This document shows positions 43,402-51,525 of a stretch of 64,000 bases of DNA, piece by piece. A program made the translations under genes and the position numbers. The notes below the pieces were generated by a model, which did not search any database, was not told the DNA's origin, and worked only from the letters and a program-made list of their open reading frames with translations. Source of the DNA: Streptomyces sp. NRRL S-340 (GTDB taxonomy: Bacteria > Actinomycetota > Actinomycetes > Streptomycetales > Streptomycetaceae); the NCBI RefSeq assembly GCF_000720185.1, contig NZ_JOIY01000034.1:1-64000 (forward strand), in the 5' to 3' direction. How positions within the stretch are numbered: position 1 is the first letter of the stretch; every line of letters starts with the position of its first letter.

Positions 43402-44607
43402 TCAGCGCTCGCCGCTGCGGCCGTCCGGCCGGCCGGCGGCGAGGTCCCAGTCCAGGCGCAGGACCGCCAGGTCGTCCGTGTGCCGGTCGGCGTTGAGGGT
43501 GCGGGTCCGGGCGACGAGCCGGTCGAGGTGGGTGCCGGGGTCGGGAGCCTGGAGCGTGTCGATGATGCGCAGCAGGCCGTCCGCACCGAGCCGTTCGTCG
43601 GTGCTGTCCGCGAATCCCTCGATGAGGCCGTCGGTGTAGGCGATGAGCCCTCCCCGTGCGGGCAGCGCGAGGGTGGTGGCGGTCCACTTGCCCAGTCCGG
43701 GCGCGATCCCGAGCGCGATGCCGTGGGCGGCGGTCACCTGCCGGGTGCCGTCGTCCGTGACGAGGAGGGGTTCGTGGTGGCCGGCCAGGTGCAGGGTGAG
43801 GGTGGCGGCGTCCGGGTCCAGGGTGATGAGGGTGCAGGTGGTGAACAGGTCGCTGCCGGTGCGCTCGGCGATGTGGATCTGTTCCAGCAGGTGGAGCAGG
43901 TGCTGGTCGCGGTGGCCGCCGAGGGTCAGGGCGCGCCACGCTATGCGGAGGCAGACGCCGAGCGCCGCCGCGTCGGGGCCGTGGCCGCTGACGTCTCCGA
44001 TGATCGCGTGGACCTGTCCGTCGTCGGTCTGGACGACGTCGAGGAAGTCCCCGCCGAGCAGCGCCTGTGCCCGTCCCGGGTAGTAGCGGCTGGACGCGGT
44101 GACGGCGGTGGAGGACAGGAGGGGCTCGGGCAGCAGTCCGCGCTCCAGGCGGGCGTTCTCCTCGGCGCGCAGGCGTCCGATCTGGAGGGCCGCGTTGGCG
44201 CGCTCGGCCTGCTTGCGCTGGATGGCGTAGCGCACGGCGCGCTGCATCAGGTCGGGCTCGACCTTGCCCTTGACGAGGTAGTCCTGGGCGCCGGCGGCGA
44301 GGGCATCGACCCCGGCGCGGGGCTCGTCCAGCCCGGTCAGGACGATGATCGCGGCGTGGGTGTCCGCCTCGATCGCGTGGACCGTCTCCACACCGGTCGC
44401 GTCGGGCAGGTGCAGGTCGAGCAGGACACAGTCGCAGGGGTGCGCGGCGAGGGTGCGGCGGGCCTCGGCGGCGGTGCGGCAGCGTGTGAGGGTGTGCGGC
44501 AGGTCGGTGTCGTAGAGGAGTTCCTCGACGAGGAGGGCGTCGCCGTCGTCGTCCTCCACGAGGACGATCCGGAACTGGTCCACGCCGTCCGCGGCTCGGT
44601 CGGTCAC
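43402..44607 (-). CDS. Response regulator with PP2C-type phosphatase output
   Basis: A 401-aa signalling protein. Residues about 10-130 are a CheY-like receiver (IVLVEDDDGDALLVEELL, phospho-Asp at about 62 in CVLLDLHLPDATG, Lys in LVKGKVEPD). About 160-390 is a SpoIIE/RsbU-type PPM phosphatase with metal-binding motifs GGDFLDVV, AIIGDVSGHGPDAAAL and YTDGLIEGF. It probably dephosphorylates an anti-sigma antagonist such as a STAS protein. The GTG start overlaps the kinase stop in GTGA, so both are translationally coupled. Confidence 0.92.
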   Translation of the reverse strand: MTDRAADGVDQFRIVLVEDDDGDALLVEELLYDTDLPHTLTRCRTAAEARRTLAAHPCDCVLLDLHLPDATGVETVHAIEADTHAAIIVLTGLDEPRAGVDALAAGAQDYLVKGKVEPDLMQRAVRYAIQRKQAERANAALQIGRLRAEENARLERGLLPEPLLSSTAVTASSRYYPGRAQALLGGDFLDVVQTDDGQVHAIIGDVSGHGPDAAALGVCLRIAWRALTLGGHRDQHLLHLLEQIHIAERTGSDLFTTCTLITLDPDAATLTLHLAGHHEPLLVTDDGTRQVTAAHGIALGIAPGLGKWTATTLALPARGGLIAYTDGLIEGFADSTDERLGADGLLRIIDTLQAPDPGTHLDRLVARTRTLNADRHTDDLAVLRLDWDLAAGRPDGRSGER

Positions 44608-46181
44608 GGCTGCGGCTCTCTCTCCTCGGACGCCGGCTCCGTCCCGGCGGCCGGGAGGGTGAAGACGACGCGGGTGCCCAGCTTGTAGTCGGGGTCGATG
44701 CCGATGCTCCCGCCGTGGAACTCCACGACCTTCTTGCACATGGCCAGGCCGATGCCGGTGCCGGGGTAGGCGTCCTTGGTGTGCAGCCGCTGGAAGATGA
44801 TGAAGACCTTCTCCTGGAACTCGGCGGCGATGCCGATGCCGTTGTCGCTGACGGCGAACTCCCAGGTGTCGCCGTCCTGCGCGGCGCTGATGTGGATGTG
44901 CGGCGCGTGGTCGGGGCTGCGGAACTTGACGGCGTTGGACAGCAGGTTCTGCCAGAGCGTGCCCAGTTGGGTGGGGTCGCCGACGACGGTGGGCAGCGGG
45001 TCGTGGGTGATCTCGGCGCCGGTCTCCTCGACGGTCACGCTGAGATCGTCGAGCACCCGGCTCACGATCTCCTCCAGGTCGACGGCCCGGTGGTCGTTGT
45101 GCACGCGGCCGACGCGGGAAAAGGCCAGCAGGTCGTTGATGAGGTTCTGCATGCGGTTGGCGCCGTCGACGGCGAACGAGATGTACTGGTCGGCGCGTTC
45201 GTCCAGCTGTCCTCCGTACCGCCGTTGCAGCAGCTGTGTGAAGCTGGACACCTTGCGCAGCGGTTCCTGCAGGTCGTGGGAGGCGACGTAGGCGAACTGC
45301 TCCAGTTCCGTGTTCGACCGTTTCAGGTCTTCCGCCTGTTCGTCGACCAGTTGCCGGGCCTCCTCGCTGACCTGCAGTTCCTCCACCAGGCGGCGGCGCA
45401 TCGACTCCACGTCGTCGGCCAGCCGGCGCAGGTCGGCGGGGCCGGTGCCGGTGAAGGAGAGGTCGAAACGGCCTCCCGCCACGTCCCTGGCCTGTGAGCC
45501 GAGCCGGCTGAGCGGGCCGGTGATGCCGCGGCGCAGCCCCTCGGAGACGAGGACCGCCAGCAGCACGATGAGGACGGCGATGACGGCGAACATCCAGTTC
45601 CGCAGCGTCTCCGCCTGCCGCAGTTCCCGGGCGGCGGCGGCCCGCTCGCCCTCCAGTTGGGCCTGCTGCCGCGTCATGGCGTGCCGCAGCGCGTCGAAGG
45701 ACTTCTTGCCCTCCGTCGCCCGGTCCGTGGCGAGCTTCACCGCGTCGCCGGCGGACGCGGCGGAGACGGGGCGGGCTATCCGCCGCTGCCAGGTCCCGGC
45801 CAGTTTCTCGACCTCGGCGAGGTCGGCGGCGGCCTCGGGGTCGCCCTCGACGAGGGGGCGCAGGCGCCCCAGGGCGGCCTTCTCGTCCCGCACGCCCTGG
45901 GCGTAGGGCTGGAGGAAGTCCGAGCGGCCCGACAGCCCGTAACCCCGGACGCCCGTCTCCTGGTTGACCAGGGCCTGTTCCACGCGCATCGCCTGGATCA
46001 GGGCGGGGGAACGCCGGCCGACCAGGTCGGCGGTGACCTGAGAGGTACGCCACGTGGCCCAGCCGCCGAGCGAACCCAGCACGGCCAGGACGACCGCCGC
46101 GGTCGCGACGCCGGTACGAAGCCAGCGCCGGGTGGTCCAGCCGGAGAACGCACCTTCGGTGTAGGACGGCTTGCTCTGCAT
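44604..46181 (-). CDS. Membrane sensor histidine kinase (CHASE3-like, HAMP)
   Basis: A 525-aa kinase. TM1 is at about 25-45 (VATAAVVLAVLGSLGGW) and a CHASE3-like extracytoplasmic domain at about 50-205 (LVNQETGVRGYGLSG). TM2 follows (WMFAVIAVLIVLLAVLV), then HAMP (GITGPLSRLGSQARDVAGGRFD) and a coiled coil. HisKA has His about 301 in FAYVASHDLQEPLRKVSSF, and the HATPase has NLLSNAVKF, SDNGIGI and GTGIGLAMCKKVV. This bacteriophytochrome-like kinase group often pairs with Rcp1-like receivers; two receiver genes flank it. ATG 46181 is preferred over an in-frame TTG at 46259. Confidence 0.9.
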   Translation of the reverse strand: MQSKPSYTEGAFSGWTTRRWLRTGVATAAVVLAVLGSLGGWATWRTSQVTADLVGRRSPALIQAMRVEQALVNQETGVRGYGLSGRSDFLQPYAQGVRDEKAALGRLRPLVEGDPEAAADLAEVEKLAGTWQRRIARPVSAASAGDAVKLATDRATEGKKSFDALRHAMTRQQAQLEGERAAAARELRQAETLRNWMFAVIAVLIVLLAVLVSEGLRRGITGPLSRLGSQARDVAGGRFDLSFTGTGPADLRRLADDVESMRRRLVEELQVSEEARQLVDEQAEDLKRSNTELEQFAYVASHDLQEPLRKVSSFTQLLQRRYGGQLDERADQYISFAVDGANRMQNLINDLLAFSRVGRVHNDHRAVDLEEIVSRVLDDLSVTVEETGAEITHDPLPTVVGDPTQLGTLWQNLLSNAVKFRSPDHAPHIHISAAQDGDTWEFAVSDNGIGIAAEFQEKVFIIFQRLHTKDAYPGTGIGLAMCKKVVEFHGGSIGIDPDYKLGTRVVFTLPAAGTEPASEEREPQP

Positions 46182-46301
46182 CCCGCTTCGCGTCTCTCCC
46201 TCGGCAGTCCCGGTCCCGGTCAGGCCCACGGCATGCTCACTGTACCCACGCTCCGACAACGTATGTTGTCCCGGGGGAGATCAACGCCGTAGCCTGGGCC
46301 C

Positions 46302-46670
46302 ATGCCTGGTTCAGCTCCGCCTCCCCAGCTCTCGCAAGAGACGGTCGCGCTGGTGACTCAGATGGTGGACGAACTCGCCCGGCGTCTGGCACCGGACCCC
46401 CGTGCCGTCGCCTCGCAGGCCGAATCCCCGGACGCGGCCCACCAGTCCCGTAGCCGGGCGCTGGAACGGCTGCGGCTGCTGACCGGCGTGAAGCAGGCCG
46501 TCCGGCAGCTGGAGGACCAGGCGGCCCGCACCGCGGCCGCCGGCGGAGCCGGATACCCCGAGATCGGCCGGGCCATCAGCATCAGCCGTCAAGGAGCCCG
46601 GCGCCGCTGGCCCGGGCTGATCACCGCCAGCGCACCCCCCGTCCACCGCCCCACACCCCGGAGCTCGTGA
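46302..46670 (+). CDS. Hypothetical protein, 122 aa, possible HTH
   Basis: A 122-aa mostly helical protein. The C-terminal segment GYPEIGRAISISRQGARRRWPGLI resembles a helix-turn-helix recognition region as in small sigma/RNA-polymerase-related or Rok-like proteins. It lies 121 bp from the divergent sensor kinase start and 3 bp ahead of a receiver gene, so it belongs to the signalling cluster. Family not identified. Confidence 0.75.
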   Translation: MPGSAPPPQLSQETVALVTQMVDELARRLAPDPRAVASQAESPDAAHQSRSRALERLRLLTGVKQAVRQLEDQAARTAAAGGAGYPEIGRAISISRQGARRRWPGLITASAPPVHRPTPRSS

Positions 46671-46673
46671 ATC

Positions 46674-47105
46674 ATGGCTGCCGCCGCAACCCGCCCCTAC
46701 GACGTGCTGCTGGTCGAGGACGACATCGCCGACGCGATGCTCATCCAGGACGCCCTCGCCGAGCGAGGCACCCGCAATCTCACCCAGGTCCCTGACGGCA
46801 TCGCGGCCCTGGACTACCTGCGCGACCCGGGCAGCGCGCGCCCCGACCTGATCGTGCTCGACCTCAACATGCCCCGCATGAACGGGCGGGAGTTCCTCGC
46901 CGTCGTCAAGGAGGACCCCGAGCTGCGGACGATCCCCGTCGTCGTGCTGACCACCTCCTCCGCACCCGACGACGTCTCCGGCGCCTACCGTCACCATGCC
47001 AACGCCTATGTCACCAAGCCGGTGAACCTGGAGGAGTTCGAGGCGGCGGTCCGCAGCATCGACGCCTTCTACCTGGACATCGCCGTCAAGCCTCCCAAGG
47101 AGTAA
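46674..47105 (+). CDS. Single-domain response regulator (Rcp1-like)
   Basis: A 143-aa stand-alone receiver: YDVLLVEDDIADAMLIQDAL, phospho-Asp63 in PDLIVLDLNMPRMNGREFL, Thr/Ser in VVVLTTSSAPDDV, Lys in AYVTKPVNLEEF. It has no output domain. This subtype is typically served by bacteriophytochrome-like kinases, so it is a likely partner of the divergent kinase. Its TAA is followed immediately by the palindromic element copy B. Confidence 0.92.
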   Translation: MAAAATRPYDVLLVEDDIADAMLIQDALAERGTRNLTQVPDGIAALDYLRDPGSARPDLIVLDLNMPRMNGREFLAVVKEDPELRTIPVVVLTTSSAPDDVSGAYRHHANAYVTKPVNLEEFEAAVRSIDAFYLDIAVKPPKE

Positions 47106-47268
47106 GAACTCCGGACGAAACGGGCGTCCGATCGGTCCGCGGCGTCCGGTGCGTGTGACCGCAAGACACCTGAAGACCCTCGCGACGGAGCCACCGGGAC
47201 GTTCCGGCAACGCCCCGCGCGTGCGCGTCGGGTGTCACGAGCCGGGCGCCCGTTTTGTCCGGAGTTCT
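47105..47268. repeat. Palindromic intergenic element, copy B
   Basis: Arms AGAACTCCGGACGAAAC (from 47105) and GTTTTGTCCGGAGTTCT (to 47268) pair with a single G/T mismatch, and the element is about 162 bp between core arms. Internal blocks match copy A at 14316-14476. The left end is directly after the receiver-gene stop, and the right end overlaps the AraC gene 3' end, encoding its last residues (SSELRTKRAPGS). Confidence 0.8.
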
Positions 47269-48233
47269 GAGGAACCGGAGTCCTGGTTCCGGTCCGTGCC
47301 GCTGTACGCCCGGTACGCCGACGGCCTGACGCCCACGTGCGCCAGGAAGGCCGAGGACAGGCTGCCCGGGCCGGAGAACCCGCAGCGTTCGGCGATCTGC
47401 GCGACGGTGAGGCCGGTGCCGGACAGCAGCCGCCGTGCCCGCTCGATCCGCAGGCCGGTGAGGTACCGGTGCGGTGTCTGACCCGTGGCGTCGCGGAAGA
47501 CGCGGACGAAATGGTAGACGCTCAGGTGCACTTCGCCGGCGATGTCCGCGAGCGTCAGCGGATCGGCCAGGCGCTCCCGCATGATCGCGAGGCCTGCGCG
47601 GACGGCCCTGTGCTCGGGGCCCGGGAGGCGCTGCTCCCGGCCCGCCCGGCCCCGCGACAGCAGGTGCGTCACGAGGAAGGCGGCGGCCGACTCCGCGTAC
47701 AGGTCACCGGCGTGTCCGGCGGCCGGCAGGGCGCGCACGACCTGTTCGACGACCTCGTCCCCCGCGGCCAGCTCGGCCCCGATCGCCGCGAAGTCGGGCG
47801 CCGGGCCGCCCAGTTCGGCCGCGATCCGCTCGACGGTGGCCCGCGGGACGTGCACCTGGATGCTCCGCATCGCCGACGCCGAGGCGGCACGGTAACTGCG
47901 CGTGGTCGGGTGGCCGGGCACCATCAGCTCCAGGCGGCCGGGGGCCCAGCGCCGCCGCACCGCCCTCCCCGCACCGGCGCCGGTGCTGGTCGCGGCTCCG
48001 GTCCCCGCGCCGTCCCGCACCCGCATCACCGCCTCCCCGCCGACGGCCAGGACGAGATGCAGGTCCGCCACTCCCGGCAGCGCGAAGGACTCCACCTCCC
48101 GGGCGTGGGTGAAGCACTGCACGAGCAGGGATTGCCAGCCCGCGGCGTGCCAGCTGCAGTGGGTACGCCGTACGAGCCCGCCGGTGTCGAGATCCGCGTA
48201 CGGCGCCAGGTCGAAGTCGGGCGTGTCGAACAC
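47235..48233 (-). CDS. AraC-family transcriptional regulator
   Basis: A 332-aa regulator with a C-terminal double helix-turn-helix (LADPLTLADIAGEVHLSVYHFVRVFRDATGQTPHRYLTGLRIERARRLLS, then LTVAQIAERCGFSGPGSLSSAFLAHVGVRPSAYR). The N-terminal half is a cupin-like sensing domain. After the usual end (RPSAYRAY) about 18 residues follow, the last 12 encoded by the repeat element. GTG start at 48233. It is divergent from a methyltransferase, its possible target. Confidence 0.9.
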   Translation of the reverse strand: MFDTPDFDLAPYADLDTGGLVRRTHCSWHAAGWQSLLVQCFTHAREVESFALPGVADLHLVLAVGGEAVMRVRDGAGTGAATSTGAGAGRAVRRRWAPGRLELMVPGHPTTRSYRAASASAMRSIQVHVPRATVERIAAELGGPAPDFAAIGAELAAGDEVVEQVVRALPAAGHAGDLYAESAAAFLVTHLLSRGRAGREQRLPGPEHRAVRAGLAIMRERLADPLTLADIAGEVHLSVYHFVRVFRDATGQTPHRYLTGLRIERARRLLSGTGLTVAQIAERCGFSGPGSLSSAFLAHVGVRPSAYRAYSGTDRNQDSGSSELRTKRAPGS

Positions 48234-48335
48234 CCCGTAACCCTACGGCCGCCCCGTCGTCCCCCGGGCGCCGGCGGCGGCCGTACGCCTGCCCGGCCGC
48301 CGCCGGCCCGCGAACCCGCGGCCGGTCGGGCCTAC

Positions 48336-48350
48336 TTGCCGGACCGGCAA
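48336..48350. promoter_or_regulatory. Perfect dyad between AraC and methyltransferase genes
   Basis: TTGCCGGACCGGCAA, a perfect 7+1+7 palindrome, about 67 bp before the methyltransferase ATG. Candidate regulator site; role inferred. Confidence 0.45.
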
Positions 48351-48416
48351 CAAGCCGTGCCGGATCACGGGGAGCAGGGCGAGACTCGGACGCCCCCGAC
48401 ACAAGGGAGTGCGCTG

Positions 48417-49049
48417 ATGAGCACCACCGACCCGGTCACCTTCTGGGACGACGTCTACGCGGCCCGGCCGGCCGCCACCGATCCGCGGCCGAACGCACGG
48501 CTCACCGAGACGGTCACGGGCCTGCCGCCCGGCGACGCGCTCGACCTCGGGTGCGGTGAAGGCGGCGACACGCTGTGGCTCGCCGGCCAGGGGTGGCGCG
48601 TCACCGCCGTCGACGTCTCGGCCGTGGCCGTCGAACGGCTCACCGGCCTCGCCCGCTCACGCGGTCTGGGCGGCCGCGTGAGCGCCGCGCAGCACGACCT
48701 GCGCGACTCGTTCCCGCAGGGCGCGTACGACCTCGTCAGCGCCCACTACCTGCACACTCCCCTGGACCTGGACCGGGCGGCCGTCCTGCGCTCGGCCGCG
48801 CACGCGCTGCGCGCGGGCGGCCGGCTGCTGGTCGTCGACCACGGATCGACGGCCCCGTGGTCGTGGAACCAGGATCCCGCCCTCCGCCACCCGGACCCGC
48901 GGCAGGTCGCCGCCGGCATCGGCCTCGACCCCCTCACGTGGACGGTGGAGCGGGCCGACTCGCCGCGCCGCACCGCGACCGGCCCGGACGGGCGCACCGC
49001 GGAGGTCACCGACCACGTCCTGCTCATCCGCCGCACCGCCCTGTCCTGA
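48417..49049 (+). CDS. Class I SAM-dependent methyltransferase
   Basis: A 210-aa methyltransferase of the Tellurite-resistance/UbiE-like (methyltransf_25) kind: TFWDDVYAARP, motif I DLGCGEGG (residues 43-50), WRVTAVDVSAVAVERL, and YDLVSAHYLHTP. It transfers methyl from SAM to a small molecule; substrate unknown. AAGGGAG lies 7-8 bases before the ATG. A DinB-family gene follows after a repeat-rich gap. Confidence 0.88.
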   Translation: MSTTDPVTFWDDVYAARPAATDPRPNARLTETVTGLPPGDALDLGCGEGGDTLWLAGQGWRVTAVDVSAVAVERLTGLARSRGLGGRVSAAQHDLRDSFPQGAYDLVSAHYLHTPLDLDRAAVLRSAAHALRAGGRLLVVDHGSTAPWSWNQDPALRHPDPRQVAAGIGLDPLTWTVERADSPRRTATGPDGRTAEVTDHVLLIRRTALS

Positions 49050-49225
49050 CCGGACGGCGCCCACCCTCTCCTGACCGGACGGCGCACCGCTCCCGCGACC
49101 AGGTACCGCGGTTGCCCTTCGTGACCAGGTACCGCGTTCCTCTTCGTGACCAGGCGCCGTACCGCCGTCCCCGACCGTCGACCGTCCGCCGCACCGCCGT
49201 CCCCGACCGTCCGCCGCACCGCTGG
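49044..49225 (+). repeat. Three nested short duplications
   Basis: Three different duplications follow one another: TCCTGACCGGACGGCGC at 49044 and 49069 (25-bp period); GACCAGGTACCGCG at 49097 and 49123 with a third degenerate unit at 49148 (about 25-bp period); and CCGCCGTCCCCGACCGTC at about 49162 and 49193. The first begins in the methyltransferase stop region and the last ends before the DinB ribosome binding site. Confidence 0.75.
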
Positions 49226-49254
49226 AACCGGTGCGGCTCCCGCGAGGAGTCTCC

Positions 49255-49761
49255 ATGGGCAGGACCACCGCCCCCCGCCGCGGACGCCGCGGCGACACCC
49301 CGCCGCCCCGCACCGGAAGCAGCGAGAGCGAGGTGCTGCGCGGCTTCCTCGACTACCTGCGCGAGTCGGTCTGCGCGAAGGTGGAGAGCGCCCCCGAACC
49401 GGCGGTGCGGTCCGCCGGGGTACCGTCGGGCACGAACCTCCTCGGCCTGCTCCACCACCTCACCTCCGTCGAGCGGGCGACGTTCCTCGGGGAGCAGGTG
49501 ACCGACTGGCAGGCGACCTTCCACGCCGCCCCCGGGGACGGCGTGGCCGAAGTCGTCGCCCGCTACCGGGAGTCGGTCGCGCAGGCGAACGGCGTACTCG
49601 ACACGTGCGCCGACCTCGGCGCACCGGTCCCCCGGCCCCGGCCCGGCCGCCCGGCTCCCAGCGTCCGCTGGGCACTCACCCACCTGATCGAGGAGACCGG
49701 CCGGCACGCCGGTCACGCGGACATCCTGCGCGAGCTGATCGACGGCGCGACCGGACGCTGA
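49255..49761 (+). CDS. DinB/DUF664-family protein
   Basis: A 168-aa DinB-like four-helix protein: LRGFLDYLRESVCAKVE, GTNLLGLLHHLTSVERATFLGE with a metal-binding His, and WALTHLIEETGRHAGHADILRELIDG with the second His pair. It belongs to the same group as the 39867 gene. About 25 basic residues precede the domain. GAGGAG precedes the ATG. Confidence 0.85.
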   Translation: MGRTTAPRRGRRGDTPPPRTGSSESEVLRGFLDYLRESVCAKVESAPEPAVRSAGVPSGTNLLGLLHHLTSVERATFLGEQVTDWQATFHAAPGDGVAEVVARYRESVAQANGVLDTCADLGAPVPRPRPGRPAPSVRWALTHLIEETGRHAGHADILRELIDGATGR

Positions 49762-49798
49762 GGACGCCGGCGGCCGGGGTGCCGGCCGGAGCACGGCG

Positions 49799-50608
49799 TC
49801 AGAAGAGGGTCTCACCCCCGTCGACGGTGAGGACCTGGCCGGTGATGTAGGTGTTGGCCATGAGGAACAGGGCCGAGGCGGCGGCCTCGGCCGCGGTCCC
49901 GAAGCGCCCGAGCGGAGCGCTCGCCCCGGCGGCGGCGACCGCGTCGTCGGAGCCGAGTCCCGGCCGCGAGCGCAGGAGCGGGGTGTCGATCCGGCCGAAG
50001 CGGACGGTGTTCACCCGCAGGCGTGCGGGGGCGAATTCGACGGCGAGGGCCCTGGTGAGCGTCTCCACCGCGCCCGCGACCGACAGCAGGCTGCTCATCC
50101 CGGGCACGGGGCGGACCACGAGGATCCCGGAGGTGAAGGTCAGCGAGCCTCCGGCGGGCAGCCGGGTCGCCACCGCGCGGGCGGCCGTGAAGGCCGTCTG
50201 CACGCGGGACTCGAAGACCGTACGGAGGTCTTCGGCCGACAGCTCGGTCACGGGGCCGGCGCCGCCGATGCCGCCCGCGGTGACGAACACGTGGTCGACG
50301 TGGCCCGCCGCGTCGAAGGCCTGGGCGAGGGTGCCCTCGTCCGCGCCGTCGCCCGCCACGGCCAGCACGCTGTCGTCGGCGTCCTCGGCCGGTCCTGCGT
50401 CGCGCACCCGGGCGACGGCGGCCTCCAGCCGGTCGGGGTCGCGCCCCACCAGCACGACGCGGGCGCCCACCGAGCGCAGCAGCTCGCCCGCCGCCAGCCC
50501 GATGCCCGAGCTTCCGCCGACCAGGACGGCGGTCGTGCCGGCCAGGGCGCTGGGCAGCGGGGATCGGACGGGGACGGGGTTCGCGGGAGGAGGGGTGGCA
50601 GTGCTCAC
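49799..50608 (-). CDS. SDR-fold protein lacking the YxxxK active site
   Basis: A 269-aa Rossmann-fold SDR: GGSSGIGLAAGELL cofactor loop, LVGRDPDRL, FVTAGGIGG and C-terminal ITGQVLTVDGGE are intact. At the catalytic position it reads SSLLSVAGAVETLTRALA where classical enzymes have YxxxK, so both Tyr and Lys are missing (Leu and Gly). It may be non-catalytic or use other residues. GTG start at 50608. The divergent TetR gene shares a promoter region with two matching operators. Confidence 0.85.
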   Translation of the reverse strand: MSTATPPPANPVPVRSPLPSALAGTTAVLVGGSSGIGLAAGELLRSVGARVVLVGRDPDRLEAAVARVRDAGPAEDADDSVLAVAGDGADEGTLAQAFDAAGHVDHVFVTAGGIGGAGPVTELSAEDLRTVFESRVQTAFTAARAVATRLPAGGSLTFTSGILVVRPVPGMSSLLSVAGAVETLTRALAVEFAPARLRVNTVRFGRIDTPLLRSRPGLGSDDAVAAAGASAPLGRFGTAAEAAASALFLMANTYITGQVLTVDGGETLF

Positions 50609-50668
50609 GGGAGAGCCTTTCGACGAGTCGGACGCCACGCGGTTGCCGGAGGGCGGCATGACAGCAAT

Positions 50669-50738
50669 AAACCATCTGGTTGTTTTACTCCGCATCCGAT
50701 GCTGCCCTCAGGAGGGCGCCGAGTCAACCGGATGGTTT
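50669..50738. promoter_or_regulatory. Paired TetR operators between SDR and TetR genes
   Basis: AAACCATCTGGTTG (50669-50682) and CAACCGGATGGTTT (50725-50738) are inverted copies (13/14 matching), each itself a dyad AACCA/TGGTT. One sits about 61 bp upstream of the SDR start and the other 10 bp before the TetR ATG, so a single regulator could shut both promoters. Confidence 0.8.
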
Positions 50739-50748
50739 AATTCGTGCC

Positions 50749-51495
50749 ATGGCCTATGACGCGGAGGACACCAGACGGCGGATCTTCGCCGCCGCCGCTG
50801 CCGAGTTCGCCGACCGCGGCCTGGCCGGAGCCAGGGTGGACCGGATCGCGGCGGCCGCCAGGGCCAACAAACAGGCCATCTACCTCTACTACGGCAACAA
50901 GGAGAAGCTGTTCGCGGCCGTCCTGCGGGCGAAGCTGGCGGAAATCAGCGTCAGCATCTCCGTCGATCCCGACGCGGTGGCCGAGTCGGTCGGGCAGCTC
51001 TTCGACTGGTACCAGCACCACCCGGAGCTGATCCGGCTGCTGCTGTGGGAGGCGCTGGAGACGTGCGACGGCGTGGACGAGGCGTGCGGCGGCGCGGACG
51101 AGGCCGCGGGCGCACGGACGGGCGGCGACGGCGGCGGCACCGGCGGCCTCCAGGACGAGGGGGAGCGGGACGGGGAGCGCGAGAGGGAATTGCGTGACGC
51201 GTTCCGCGAGAAGGCGTACCGGCTCATGGGCGACGGGCGCGGGGGCGGCGGCGTGGCACCCGGGCTGCCCGAGGACGCCCGTCTCCGCGTCGCCCAGGAC
51301 CTGCTGTTCACTCTCATGGGACTGATCGCCTGGAACTTCGCGGTACCCGGAATGTGCCGCACGGCCCTGGGCGAGCCGACCTACCGGGCCGCCCTCGCCC
51401 GCCGCCGCGCCACCGTGATCGAGACCGCCCGCACCCTCGCCGCCACCGCGGGCCGGCTCGGGAACGGGGTCGCCGAGCAGCGGGGCCCTGGGTGA
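50749..51495 (+). CDS. TetR-family transcriptional regulator
   Basis: A 248-aa TetR protein: HTH in FADRGLAGARVDRIAAAARANKQAIYLYYGNKEKLFAAVL (residues about 20-58). The ligand domain carries an unusual acidic/Gly insertion of about 45 residues (about 104-150: CDGVDEACGGADEAAGARTG and following), making it longer than the usual about 200 aa. It probably represses itself and the divergent SDR through the paired operators. Confidence 0.9.
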   Translation: MAYDAEDTRRRIFAAAAAEFADRGLAGARVDRIAAAARANKQAIYLYYGNKEKLFAAVLRAKLAEISVSISVDPDAVAESVGQLFDWYQHHPELIRLLLWEALETCDGVDEACGGADEAAGARTGGDGGGTGGLQDEGERDGERERELRDAFREKAYRLMGDGRGGGGVAPGLPEDARLRVAQDLLFTLMGLIAWNFAVPGMCRTALGEPTYRAALARRRATVIETARTLAATAGRLGNGVAEQRGPG

Positions 51496-51525
51496 CGTAC
51501 CGGCACGGTGGCGGAAGAGCGACGG

